The notes under the pieces are model-generated. The model saw only the letters and a list, made by a program, of their open reading frames with translations, had not been told where the DNA came from and did no database searches. A stretch of DNA of 64,000 nt from Tetragonia tetragonoides (taxonomy: Eukaryota > Streptophyta > Magnoliopsida > Caryophyllales > Aizoaceae), in contig CM076149.1 of NCBI GenBank assembly GCA_038025085.1, positions 30,417,001-30,481,000 of the forward strand. The letters are read 5' to 3'. How positions within the stretch are numbered: position 1 is the stretch's first letter; every line of letters begins with the position of its first letter. The translations under genes and the position numbers were made by a program. Positions 14,521 through 28,000 of the stretch are shown one piece after another.

Positions 14521-16567
14521 CAATATAGTTTACGACCGCACCAGTCCCTTCTTGACCATCACAAAGGGTTTCGAAAGAGGAGGGGTTTTCCACCGCCCCC
14601 CCGAAGGCCATCGTCATGGGTTAACAAAAACAACAAATTCACACTTTTCTTTAGAATACTTAGCAAGGTCAACCAAGTGATTCAACTTCGTCTCCATCCT
14701 CTTCTACCTATCAACCTTCACCCACCACTTGCTCCCAACTTCAATCAGGTTCATCTTGCTATGTGGCCGCTTCACATCTCTTCTCCAACGCCGCATAATT
14801 TACTTTTTAGATAACAAGTGACTCTCTTTCTATGTAACACCATCATAGCATGCCTACACAATAGGCCTTTCTATTTTGACATGCTACATAAACAATTCAC
14901 ATCAATTCTACTAGAGTCAAAAAACACTTGGTATTCACGAGATTTGGTTTTCCCACAATCTCACTGTTTCGATGCTCCACTTATGTCAGAGTCCACTCAC
15001 TAACATTTATCTCTTCTCTGATCATGTCTAGCTCACAATGAATAATCTCCTCTTGTACTTTGTTCAAAACATCTATTGTGTAAGCCTTTTGGAATTGCAC
15101 TTACATAGAAAATTTTGCGACCATTGGAATGGTACCATGCAATAAAAGGGCATCGGCGTGATCCTCTTGCTCAATCTTATCCACCAATGCTTCTTCATAC
15201 CTATCAACAAATCCTTTCAAAGCTGTTTTTTTGTGCACATAAGCATCAAAGTAAGAATTCGGTAACTCACTCCTTTCTGTACAGGACATTGCAACCCAAA
15301 AATGAGTCCTCACATACACTTGCACCCATTTCTCTTTTCCTCGATAAAGGCTTTCAAACAATAATCATCTCTTCCCGGTCTTTTCAACTTAAACCCCACC
15401 ATCATTCGTTTCAACCCTTCTTCAAACTCTTCTTCTCTAAGGCTCATATACACAACACACATGAATGTACGAAGAATTTCATCATACCTACGATGCCCAT
15501 CACACTTGTCTGTAAACTTGTACATAATATGAAACAAACATCACCTATGCTTTACATTTCTAAAAACATTTCTCATATCACCACCTATGCTTTGGCACTG
15601 GTCGGTAACAATTGCACCAGACATTATAGAATCCATCGCTTTTAAAAATGTCTTAAATAGCCACTCAAACATAGCAACATCTTCTTTACATATTGAAGCA
15701 CCTCTTAATAGTATGCACCGGCATGATCATTTACCCTCACAAAAGGAGCAAAGGACGACATTTGGTATTTATTCACCAAGTATGTGGTGTCGAAAGATAT
15801 GACATCAAAACACTCTTTGTATGCAGCCATCTACCCAAAATACATTTCTTATTCTATTTTCCTTGTATGCATCTATGTCAAAGTAAAAGTCATGGTTCTT
15901 TATTTGCAAGCACAATAAGAAGTTATAAACAACATTTGCATTACCCCTTCGAGTCTTTTTCTCCTAATTTTCTCATGGTGGTTACGATATCTCTAGGCAA
16001 ACAAGTCATGTTTTGAGCACCCGTAACATCACTTATTGCAACTTTCACACGTTGTGCTATTGAAATTCCAACACTTTCTAAGGATTCAACCATCATTTTG
16101 GTTTCTACATGAAGCACTCTATATTGCTTTAAATATCTTGACATACTAGGATTTTGTTCATGATTATGAACCAGTTTTGTACTAGTTATCAATCATCACA
16201 CTGCTTACTTGCACCCACTCTATTGGCACATCCTATCCTTGAAGTAGGCTTTCTCCTCTACGCAGGCTTTCTCCTCTACGCTTCGCCCTCATCATGTTTC
16301 CTAGTGTCCACGATGACAAGCAATCGTTTGTGATTTAACACTACTGTCTTTAGCCTTGTTCTTTGGATACTTAACCTAACTACAACCTACACTCTTTCCA
16401 TAAATGTGCAGCATATTGAATGCACAATCCAAGGATTTATACGTATGGCCAATTTCAGGGACCTCGTCAATCCCTTCTGAATCATCCTCCTTTTCCTCAC
16501 TTGAGACACACTCCTCCACTATCTCCACACTATATTTATTATCAGAACATTCATCCATATCATTCAT
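14521..16567 (-). pseudogene. FAR1/FRS-like gene, broken, copy B (C-terminus lost)
   Basis: Near copy of the FAR1-like pseudogene at 4130-6314. It has the acidic N-terminus (16567-16376), LVHNHEQNPSMSRYLK near 16170, the SFDTTYLVNKYQM region near 15800, and the RSELPNSYFDAYVHKKT region near 15265. The duplication junction at 14521 removes the DPLAVMAKDRPRC end that copy A keeps. It shares the frame breaks of copy A and adds its own: one base is lost near 15722 (CCGGCATG against CCGGCCATG), which breaks the MULE core reading, and 19 bp are duplicated near 16260. Confidence 0.8.
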
Positions 16568-16751
16568 CTCAATCTATTCAACTTCTCAATTTTCCTACGA
16601 TATAACAAATACATACATGCAGTCAGTATTAATTTCATATATCATACACGAATTAAAATAAACAAGAAAAACAATAATCGACCTTAATGAAACAAAATCT
16701 ATACTTTCCTACTTTCTTTCTACAAACTCATTTTTTTACATAAAAATATCC

Positions 16752-16755
<4 letters not shown>

Positions 16756-16828
<73 letters not shown>
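16756..16828. repeat. (TA)n microsatellite, unit B
   Basis: About 35 TA units at the position homologous to 6503-6598. The AC tail of unit A is missing here. Confidence 0.97.
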
Positions 16829-16832
<4 letters not shown>

Positions 16833-18735
16833 TTTTTTATTTACATTTATCACTAAAATAATAGTACAGTCCCTCTAACGATATATTACTGATTCGAGGA
16901 ATTCACAATATGAACGATTAATCTAAATGATCCTCATCAATTTTCTTTAAAAATTACATAGACTCATGACAAGCAATTTTACAATTCTTGACTTCTAAAT
17001 TAAAGCATTGATAATTTACGTTTACTACTACATATTTAAACCATGCAATGATTCCTCATATACATAAATCGCGTCTTCTAACTTAGAGAGCTTAGGCACT
17101 CTAATGAGGTGTGAGGGTAACGGAGCAGAATAACCTAGATCAACAACTATCGTGACTATTAGCAGGAGAATGCACATCTGAGGTAACTTTGGTACAAAAC
17201 TAGATAACCATTGAATAACATTCTTCAATATCCAGACCTTACATGTTTATTAAATCAAATATTTGGTGGGAAGTTGGGAAATTCAATTTGTGAGACAATT
17301 TTTGGCAGAACACCAATAATAATGAATAGACCTTGTAATCATCTTATAAAATAAACAAAATAAACAATATTTTTAAATGCTTTAAGCTAACTCTATCTTA
17401 CGTTATCTTTCTATCCACCTCCCCATTGATTCTTTGCAAGGTTTTTCACCTTCTTCATTCATTTGCTTATCATTGTCGCATATCTTACTTAAACAACACC
17501 ATCAATCAATGTAATTTTCAAATTCTTGCCTTAGTCTCACCACCTAATTACCCTAATTTAGTTTTTGCCACACCCAAAGTACCCTAATTTTTCACCCACA
17601 CAATCGCAATTTTTCTGTTCGAGTTTCTTACTTTTTCCCTCGGACCTCAAGAAACCCAAATTTTATTCCCCTCATGAAATCGCAATTTAAGAACCCTGAG
17701 TTTTCTCACTCATTATTGCAATAAGTTGTTTGACATCTACTTTATTTCCTCAATATTCCCCTGAAATAATCTGGAGTCGCTTGATATTTTCCCACCACTC
17801 TCACCCAATCGCAATTTCAATCACAATAAGTTGTTTGAGTTTGAGAGATGTGTGAGTTTCAGAGCTATTTGATTTTAAAGAGTTTTCCCTAAATTAATTT
17901 GGAGCATCGAGTACTTTGTTTTAACAACTCTCCCTCACATGGAATATAATAGAAAGAATAAGTCACGTGACCCGTCAAAGTGAGCTTAAATGAAGTTTAG
18001 AAAAAAACTAAACTTCAGCTTTTTTCAACCAGTCAATGATTGCCACGTCGGCATATGATAACTCTAGCCTGTTATTTTATGCAACTATAATCATTACCGA
18101 TAAAATATTTACTTTTAGTTTTTTTGTTCTGACATTTGTTAGTTTACTTGTTTCAAATAGCAATCAGATGAGCCACAAGTTATCTTACGTCAGAAGCGAG
18201 ATGTGGACTATTGGCGAGATGTCGACTATAGCCTAATATTTTCTTGAGAAGCACGATAGGCACGTGCATACCTATTTTACACGGTGGCTCCGCCATTGAT
18301 TATTAGGAGAAGCTTGTACACCTTTTCGAAATAGGAAGCAATATTTATTGTTCATAATGATTAAGGGTATTATTGAAGGAGGAGGCGAGGCAAAAGTTAA
18401 GACAAGGGTATTGTTGATATATTGTAAATTTCTCCATGTATATAATTATAAAAGAAGAGAAAATAGAAAGCAAAAAAAACATGCTTTGTGTTAAAAAAAT
18501 TCATATGGATTGAAATTTGGTTATCTAACCATCAAGTTAAAGGTTATGGTGAATTAGACTTAGAATTGTTCACTGAAAAATACTAAATGAGTACTTCTCA
18601 TTTGATTGAACAATATGATGATTAAGTATTTTTTTTATCCATTGAATTCATAATATGTAAAATTATATAATCGAATAAGATGCCAAGTGTTCACCAACAG
18701 TTGTTAGTAGGAACTATTTCTAAGATTTTGTTCAA
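16829..18735. other. Upstream side of FAR1-like copy B, no gene seen
   Basis: Homologous to 6599-8540 with scattered substitutions and a roughly 40-bp deletion near 17680, where one GCAATTT repeat unit is lost. No gene or RNA seen. Confidence 0.5.
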
Positions 18736-19301
18736 TAGGTGGTAGGGTTATTCACGGTAGATTAATCGTACCGAAATACATTTTTGGTATGATAACCGAA
18801 AATATCGGTTTGACTTTTTTCCGAATTGGTACCCGTACCAAATATACCGGTTAACCGATGCTCGGTTAACCGAAACTTTTGGTACGGTTAACTGAATTTA
18901 TACATTTTTAATTCTAAATTTCTACATTTTTTTTTTCGTTTAATATTTACAATACCCAACTACCAGCCATCTCCTCACCGGAAAAACACATTTCTCCATG
19001 TTTACCGACCAGCTGAAGTTCCTCTCACTGCAACTTTTACAGATTGTTAGTCTTACAAGTAGAGTATAATGGGTTTGGAATCATTTGGCCGATTTCCAGA
19101 AGATGGGTTTCATGGTCCAGTCTGTGGTTTGCTTTTCTTTTGAAACCTAGATGAAATCTTTCAATGCAATCTGGTCTTTGTATGACTAATACTCAATTTG
19201 GATTAATTGTCTTGAAATGGGCCTATGGAGTACTTGTTGCTTCAAATGATTGCTTCTTCCATTCTCGTTGTTTGACCAAGTGTATATTGTATACCTCTCA
19301 G

Positions 19302-22300
19302 CAGGGGCGGACATAGGGGGGACTAGGGGGAGCCGGGGCCCAGACTAACTTTTGAAATAATCCTAATTAACCCACAATTTAAAAATACTGGTCCCCTCAA
19401 AGCCCAAAGATAAAAGGAAAAAAATAACATAACTGACTACTTAGTAATCTACACACCTAGGCTACTAGAACGTGAAATACAAGTTTGTGGTCCCAAGACA
19501 CATGTCCCAATCCCTTTCAATCACTTATTCACTTTTTAATTTTTTTTTGTTTAACTTGAAACATGCGTACAGAACTTATTCACTTTAGTACTGAACTTCC
19601 TTTTTTAGGTCAGACGTCAGTGGTCCCACTTTTAATTAGTTTTCTACTTTCTAAATACTATACCAATTTAATGAGGGAACAGTTACAACATTCCCCATCA
19701 TTATTCAATTGAGTTCAGCGGCCTTATACGAGGTCGCCGTCAGTGAGTAAAACAAAAAAGCTCAAACTCTCTCTACAATATTTTAAGATTCTGAGTGTCT
19801 GTCATTGAAAAATTTAAAGGTATGTTCATAGTTTTTTTATTTTGTTTCTTTTCTCAGTAATGTTTTATTGTTTTGTGCGAATATAATTATTAGAGTTTCT
19901 TAACTTTCTTTACTTTAGTTGATTAACACAATTTTAATACGTCCAAATTTTACTGTAGTGTTCTTCTATTGTTTGTTTAAATATAGCTTTATTTTTTATA
20001 CTCAATGTTAATTAGTATATAATTTTTTTCAATTACAGTTCAAAGAATGTCAAAAAGGAAAACAATTGAATTCTATTTTTTCCCTCACAACAAGACCACA
20101 AAAACTGAGGGCAGAGTCCAATCCGATGAGCTAGTTGTTGATGCAGAACCAGTTGGTGAAACAGGGACTAATGTTGAGCAATCTGCTTTAGATGGTGAGC
20201 AATTTCCTCCTAACTCTCCAAGAATTGAGGTAGAGGGTGTTGATTCTAATTTATTAGTACGTGATCCTGGGTTACGTAAGTCGATTGAGTCTTATGCTTC
20301 TAGCGAATGAGATTTAGTTCGAAGGGCTTATATTGACCTTGGTGCATATCAACCTCATCTAGCTAATTATCCTTATTCTGGTCACAACGATCATCAACGT
20401 CGTTTTCAATATCATTGGTTTTAGAAATTTCCTTGGTTAGAGTATTCACCTGCAAAAGATGTTGTTTATTGTTTTCCTTTCTTTCTTTTTGCGAAAAAAC
20501 CAATTGGGAGACATGGTTCAAATACATTCACTAAAAAGGGGTTCCAAAATTGGAGAAAAGTCAATAATGAAAAAGATTGTGCTCTTTTATCTCCTGTGGG
20601 GAAGGTCTCTAATTCACCTCATAATTATGCTGTTAAGTGTTATGACAATCTAAAAAATAGAGCAGGCCATATTGAACATATTATAGAGAGACAAACTGCG
20701 GAGTAAATTTTGAGAAATAGGTTGCGTTTGAAAACATCAATAGTTGCTGTTAGATGGTTGACATTTCAAGCTTGTGCATATAGAGGGCATGATAAACGAC
20801 CAGACTCAAAAATCAGGAAAGTTTTCTTGAGATGATAAAACTCTTGGCCTCATATAATAAAGATGTAGATGCAGTTGTTTTTGCAAAATTCCCCACAAAA
20901 TGCTAAGTACACATCACCGAGAATTCAGAAGGAGATCTTAAATGTCTTTGCAAGAAAAGTACAAAGCCTATTTGTGAAGATATTGGTCAATCATATTTTG
21001 CTTGATTGTTGATGAGTCTAGAGATATTTCTAAAAGGGAGCAAATGGCCATAGTGGTGAGATTTGTTGATAAATTTGGCAATGTAAGAGAGCGCTTTTTG
21101 GATTTAGTTCATGTTAAAGCACTACGTCATTGACTTTGAAAAATGAGATTTGTTCTGTTTTGTCACATCATAAGCTTAGTGTTCAAAATATTAGAGGCCA
21201 GGGGTATGATGGTGCTAGTAACATGCGAGGAGAGTGGAATGAGTTACAAGCTTTGTTCCTTAAAGAATGTCCTTATGCATATTATGTGCATTGTTTAGCT
21301 CACCAATTGCAACTAACACTTGTTGCTGCATCGAGGGAAGCACCTGAAATTCATACTTGGTTTCAGCACTTGGGTTTTATCATAAATTCTGTGACTAGTT
21401 CCTCAAAACGTCATGATGAGTTACAAGCTACTCAAATTGCTGAGATTGAGCATTTAATTGAAATTGAGGAGATTGAGACATGAAGAGGAGTTAATCAGAT
21501 TGGTACATTGCAAAGACCTGGAGATACTATATGGAGCTCTGATTTTAATTCAATATGTAGTCTAGTAAAAATGTACAATGCTACTCGCTCAATTCTTAGT
21601 GATATAGCTGTTGAAGGAACCACATCTTCTCAGCGGGCAGATGCTCTTAATGCTATCAAGTTGATTATGTCATTTGAATTCGTCTTCATTTTGCTTGTTG
21701 TTACAGAAATTATGGGCATAATTGATGGGCTTTGCCATGCTTTGCAACAAAAGTCTCTAGATATTGTAAATGCTATGCATATGGTTTCCACCACAAAGAC
21801 ATTGCTTCAGAACTTGAGAAAGGATGGATGGAAAGATATGTGGAAGAAAGTGACATTATTTTGTACCCGTTATGATATCACAATCCCTAAAATGGATGAT
21901 CCTTATGTTGATATACTGAAGTCTCTTCGTCAACAAATGAGGAAACCAACTGTGACAATGTCTCACAACTATGAAGTCGAAATGTTTAATATTGCAGTAG
22001 ACAAACAATGGCAGGAGTTGAACAACAGGTTTAGTGAAAAAGCTACAGAGCTTCTCATTTTAAGTGCAGCATTAGACCCTAGGGATGGCTATAAGGCATT
22101 CAATGTTGCAGATATTTGCACTTTAGCTGAGAGATATTATCCTGCAGATTTTTCTTACCAAGATAGAATTCATTTGAAGTGTCAATTGCAACATTATGGG
22201 CTTGATGTTCCTAATCATCCAGATTTGAAGAACTTGTCTAACATCATCGATTTATTGCGAGGTTTAATTTGGTCACAACACGTAAGTCAAAAGACAATAA

Positions 22301-22748
22301 TTTGGTTGATAAGCTTCTACGTCTGGTATTGACTCTTCCTGTCTCTACTACAACTACGGAGCGGGCATTTTCGACTATGAAAATTGTAAAAACAGAACTT
22401 CGAAACAAGATGGAAGATGGCTTTCTTCGGGATTATTTGTTTGTTTATATTGAAAGGGAAATAACTGAGAAGTTTAGTACAAATTTGATAATAGACACCT
22501 TTAAACAATTGAAAGAGAGACGCGTACAGTTTAAGTAACCTGCTATAAGGTACGCAACTTCTTTTAATAAATTCTACATTCAATGTTATTTTTTTTTTTT
22601 GTGTGTGTTTATTGTTTGTGCTCGCTTGTAAACCATATGTGACACATCTCGTTTTGATCTATGAGTATTTAAATTGAATGGAGAATAAAAAAATTGAATA
22701 TCATATTATTTGGTCCCCCCCAATAACGAAATCCTGGTTTCGCCCCTG
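19302..22748 (+). mobile_element. hAT transposon, copy B (complete ends)
   Basis: 3447 bp with TIRs CAGGGGCGGA and (T)CGCCCCTG. The flanks are CCTCTCAG (19294-19301) and CCTCTTAA (22749-22756). Each differs by one base from the TSD CCTCTTAG still perfect in unit A, so both mutated after the duplication. Confidence 0.94.
20047..22538 (+). pseudogene. hAT transposase, zinc-finger MYM/TTF type, broken (copy B)
   Basis: Same domain order as copies 1 and A, ending VQFK at 22538, with an uninterrupted dimerisation region at 22350-22538 (TTTERAFSTMKIVK, then LRNKMEDGFLRDYLF). It shares with copy A the TTTTAG near 20422, the missing A near 20805 and the TGA at 21481. Its own lesions are CGA to TGA at 20308, TAA at 20704, one T lost near 20998 and one base lost near 21119. 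Like copy 1, and unlike copy A, it has TTTAATTTGG near 22263, which shifts the frame before the dimerisation region. Confidence 0.88.
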
Positions 22749-23076
22749 CCTCTTAAAGTCTTAGATGATGAAATCTTGATCTAGTCTATCTTCTTGATGT
22801 TATTAGAATCAACAGATGCCTTTCATCCTATAATATATGTTTTAGGAAGCTTAACTTATTGTTTGGACCACCCTTTCAATTTTTTTTTTTCGGTCAACCG
22901 AATTACGCAAAACGCGAACCGTAACCGTGGCGAAAAATCTAGATTATGTAAAGGTACGATAACTGTACCGAGAACATTTTTTTTCTCAGTATGTAACCTA
23001 TTCCCCGGTACGATTTTGTGCTGTTACGATATCATTATTTGGTTTCGTATTTTTATGAACAATCCTTATAGGTGGT

Positions 23077-24034
23077 GTGTTTAGCATGCATGAAGATAGA
23101 GCTCCACATTCGCCTTGGGGACTAGGATAGTAAGCGAGTTTGGGTGGAGCTAATTAATTAGACCTTTATAATAGAACTGCTTAACATAAATACTAAATTA
23201 TTAAACACAAATCTTTTTATTGTAATACTCCCGAAAATACCTTTTTATTTGTATTTTTTTCCTCCTTATTCTTTTCCTGTCAAATCATCATATGAATTCA
23301 CTTTTGTTATTGTAGACAAACTTAAAATCCAACCAACTTAGATGATTCCTTTAGTCGAAAAAATATTTAGGATGAAATTAACCTCGTAAGTAATAAAATT
23401 TTAATTTGAATTCTTTTATTTATGCATTATTTAGGGTTTATGGGTGGCTGCCTTGTAGGCTGGCGACAGTTGAGTAGGGATTGGTGGTTGGGCCATTGGG
23501 GGGCGTGGTGGCTGGGGTGGTGGTTGTTGGTAGCTTGTTGGTTAGGGTGGAAGGAAGGAGAGAGAAAGGAGGGAGAGAAAGATGCTCAAATCTGGAAATA
23601 AAGCCCCTAAACCCCCATCCCTAGTCTCAGCCTTGTCAACCAACCAAACCGAACAACCCCCTGTCAACTACCACTTCTACCCCCGCTGAGCCCCTCCTCC
23701 CCTACCTCAGTCCACCCCGACTCGGTGCCACTACCCCAACCTACGGAGCACTCGTCTGACCAACAATCACTTGCCCCACACCACACCGACGCCGTGAACC
23801 CTACCCCGGCGTCTCTCTCTTCCCAGCCACCCCACTACCCCAACCACGGGCCACCATTCAAACCCCCAAATCTGGATAGGTTTGGAAGGTGGAGATGTGT
23901 TTGATATTCTCAGAAATTTGAGGTGGATGAATTATGAGTGATGAGTATCTATGGTTAATGAGTGTCGATCCATATATAGAGATAATAAGAGATAAAAGGG
24001 AATCTATGTATCATTTCTGGTTGGTTGTATCTCA
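23077..24034. other. No gene seen; G-rich then C-rich tracts (unit B)
   Basis: Homologous to 12857-13816. Nothing codes convincingly. Confidence 0.5.
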
Positions 24035-24883
24035 TACTCCCTTTGTCCCTTGTTTACTTGTGCACATTCCATTTTGGGATGTCCCTTGTTTACTTGGTAT
24101 TTCCTTAAATAGTAAGAAAAAGCTACTGAAATTACTTATTTGCCCTTGTAGACGCCGAATTTTGACTTGTATTTCTTCTAAATAATTATTACAGTTAATA
24201 TTAGCATTAACTGTAATTACCCTAATTAAATAAATTATTTGGGCTGAAAGGGCATTTAGGGTCCATAAGTTGATCTAACCCATTAGAAAAGCAAAGCCCA
24301 AAGCCCAAAAGAGAAAATAAATCAAAAATCCAAAAAAGAATATAAAAGAGAAAATACAAAAATAAATAAGAAAGGGAATTATGGTGTCATGAATGACATC
24401 ATTTTATGACATCATCCTATGATGTCATGCATGACATCACAATATTCTCATGTTCCCATCCAATAGCTAAAGACAAAAGGGAATAATGGTATCAAGTGGA
24501 AATACCAAAATACCCTTCCCTTTTCCATGAATTAACCCCCCACCCAAAAAAAAAATCCCCTCTCACAACAGAAAAAGGGAAGAAAAAGAAAAAAAAAAGA
24601 AAAAAAAATTATTCCCCCCCCACGGTTTTTATTTCTTTTTTTTTTTATTTTTTTATTTTTATTTTGTTTTTCCCTTTCTATTTTCTCTCCCACCTTATCT
24701 AATCTTCTCTCTTTCCTACTCACTTTCACCTCACAAGATTCTCCCATCTTCTTTCCATCACAAAAAATGTGACATTTGTCACTCTCCCATCCACATTCTC
24801 CCACCCCGCATCTCACCATCCACCTCCCACCAAATCTCACCCTCCATTTCCTAACCCTAATTCACCCATCATCTTTCCCTCCT

Positions 24884-24891
24884 TATAAATA
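24884..24891 (+). promoter_or_regulatory. TATA-like box of the solo LTR
   Basis: TATAAATA lies in C/T-rich sequence about 740 bp into the LTR, a plausible U3 promoter. Inference from sequence only. Confidence 0.45.
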
Positions 24892-25036
24892 CCCCCTCAA
24901 AATCTAACCTAAAGGCCATTTGCCACTTTCTCATCTCTATTTCTTAAAATCTCTACTTCTCTCTATAGTATTCCTATCATCTTTTTCAACTTACTTCAAC
25001 TTTTGAAGGTTTTCTAAAAACTTCTTCTATTTCTAA

Positions 25037-25040
<4 letters not shown>

Positions 25041-25079
<39 letters not shown>
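25041..25079. repeat. Poly-T tract (39 bp)
   Basis: An uninterrupted T run inside the solo LTR, present once because unit A stops before it. Confidence 0.95.
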
Positions 25080-25081
<2 letters not shown>

Positions 25082-28000
25082 CTAGTTAGTGCAAACTAAA
25101 GGGCGTTTGTACTAACTAATTTAACTTTGAAGATTGAGATTTCTAGATCTACGCAAGGGTAATCTTTTATCACTCTCCTTCAATTATTTTTTTCCTAAGT
25201 GTTTTTACTAACCATTTCATTTTGTATATAAATTGCTAATAAACACTATTATTCCCCCTTAATAATCCCATTTTCACCGGTTGGACTCTTTATAGGTGTC
25301 GGCATGAATCACCCTATTTTTTGAGCGGCCAAAAATTCCTAGGTAAGGGTTCAAGTGCCCACGCGAACCCGTCTCCGTCGTGGGGGACTTAGATCCAGCT
25401 TGTAGAGAGTGTTTTTTTGCGGTGAGGAAGAGAGTTGTTTGTGCCAAATTTGTATGATCAATGAATGTTTCTCTCTTTCTCATCACCATTTTCATTTTTT
25501 TTACTTGAAATTGAATAAAAAAAGTTCATTTTGCATATAGAGGCCTCGGATTGTTTTTTGTACAAAGTTGTAATAATTTGAATAGTTGATAGTTTTTAGA
25601 GCCGAATTTATTTGTAGATATGGGCAGATCCAACGGTTGAAGTTTGATGAAATTAGTGTCATAGAAAATCTTATCTAGAGGGCTTTCTACTGAGATAAAA
25701 ATCATCCCGATCCAATGGTTAAATCATCCGTAATTTACTTTTGAAGTTTCTGTGTCTAAAAATGACAAACGTCTATAGATCTGTAAATAACTAACAAACG
25801 GTTAAGTTTTGAGCTTAGTCTATTTCTGAGTAAATTGAAGAAGACTTCCCTAACTTTCTACAGCTACCTATTCCGTCAATTGTTGATAAGAAATGAATTT
25901 TAAATGAATTTTGAAAAGACAAAGTAGTGCTGTCCCTTTGAAGATTTTCTCAGATTTTGACCTTGTAAATAAATGGCTCATTTTAACCACTTAGGATTGT
26001 GTTTTTTCTTTGGTGATATTGTTAGGAAGTCCTTAGTGTGTCTAATTCAATATTTAGAGAATAATTCAAGTTTAACGAAGTATATTTAATTCTAAAATTA
26101 ACCAACCGAGTAGATGTCCAGAAATTATAACGTTCACTTAACTGAAAAGTCTGCGGTGTTTAGTACCTAGTTCATGAAAGATGAACTTTTATTTGGATAT
26201 AAGACTCATTAAGAACCAATATAGGCTTTGGAGTAACTCCATTAGGATGTATTTTCGATTTTTAATGAATTAATCAAACCGACTTTGGTTCTGTCAAACT
26301 GAAAGACAATTGGTTAAGTTTAGAACATTAAGGCTTTTGTACAGTCCTTTCGTTTATTTTCGTTAAATGACTTAGACTAGTCTAAAACTCATGAAATTTT
26401 GTGTACATATCTACCTTCACGTTTTGTCTATGTTCTCTAAATATTAGACCTAGATCACATCTAAATAATTACCAATAAATCAAAAACCAGTGGTCTGTCC
26501 AATAGCTTCCAAAAGCTCGTAAATCGTGAATACCTCACCCATCGTCGACTGACTTGACTTGAGATTTTTACAGTGGAAAGATGGAGTAAAAGGAACCAAG
26601 TTAGGCTTTTGAAGAACTCGATTTGGTTGCTTTATGACCGAGATATGAATTTTAGAATCTCTGTCCTGATTATTGTAAAAAAGGTTTTGTTCGGTTTTAT
26701 AAACAATTTTCGTTTAATTAATAAACAAACCAACAAAAATACGAAACTCTCCATTTTATTTATTTAGTGTGTCCCACTAATTATAAAAATAAATTTGGAT
26801 TCAAGAAGTCGCGTTTGGATAAATCCCTTGTCGGTTCTTTCAAACCGCTCATGTTAATAACCAATTCTTTTGTAAATAAATCAATTCTTTTGTAAATGAA
26901 CCAATCCTTTGTGAATAAGTCCGACTTTTGAAGATGAAGATGAAGATCGAGCCCCCGAGGCGCCATGTACATGAAGATCAAGTCTTTTTCTCCTTTTTAG
27001 GATTTTTAGACATTTTTTGTATATTGTATTGTAAATACTCAAATTGTAATTCATTTATTCCGAGGCCTCTTTAATTACATTTTGTACATTTGCATTCATA
27101 TGCTTCCACCTAATAATACAACTCGGAAAATAAAATAAAAAGAACTTCTCTCACTTGTGTGATATATATTATGTTCAATACGTTTTCTAAAACCAGTGTA
27201 TTCGTTTATGTACACAACTCGGCCCGGGGCCAAATTCGAGGTTAGAATCAGAAATTTGCTTATACACGATCATGGGTGTTCCACCTACCATTTCATCAAA
27301 CCACCTTCATACAAATTCACATTCCGTAGTGGAATCCACATTTCCCCAGTTACAACCATTTTCCCCAGTGGAATACCTATGATCGAATAGAAGCTAATTA
27401 TTGATCGTCCCCTCTTATTTGGCGTCGGGCCACCCCGGGGGATCCTATCGGAAAGACTCTTTTAAGCCATTACCCACCAATACATATCCATATTCTACAC
27501 AAATCATCCATCTATCCACCCCAATGAATGTTATTCCCCAGTAAAGAACGAATATTTTTGAGAAGTCTAATCTTTATATTCAAAGCTAAGAATTGGGTTG
27601 ATCCGCGTATATTACCAAATATACTTGGGTTGAACGCCTTAAAGGAGCGGGCTAATCATCCCATTTGAACTTTTCTCTACTTCTTCGAGGAGAGTAGGGG
27701 GTACCTCGGATCAATTCGACTCTAAGTTGAGTGTCATCCTATAAGTTTCTCAATTATATCCCTCTTTACGGGAAAGAACATCTATACCCGCCTTAGTGGC
27801 ACCCAAGGAGTCTTACTGACCGGATCCCCCGGTCAGAACTACGTAAGGATTTTGATCCAGGAGTAGATTCAAGACCTACGATGAATGGTACGTAGTGCAG
27901 TATTTTGCAATATCCAAACCCGCCGTACGTAAACGAATACACCGGTTCAAAACCGACCTTTTTCTGTGTGCTAAGTGACAATGCGTACATATATGTGTTT

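Larger units (their letters stand above)
18744..23068. mobile_element. CGGTTAACCG-rich hAT-type non-autonomous element (host of hAT copy B)
   Basis: Unit B counterpart of 8549-12848, with the same ends and the same TSD TAGGTGGT at 18736-18743 and 23069-23076. It is split by hAT copy B at 19302. Confidence 0.78.
14521..24733. repeat. Tandem segmental duplication, unit B (10,213 bp)
   Basis: Second unit of the direct duplication. At the junction the LTR text ending CCACCTCA runs straight into CAATATAGTTTACG. CAA stands at all three boundaries (4297-4299, 14521-14523, 24734-24736), a 3-bp microhomology. Unit B differs from A by scattered substitutions and small indels, for example a 19-bp tandem duplication near 16255-16275 (AGGCTTTCTCCTCTACGC motif twice). 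Confidence 0.93.
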
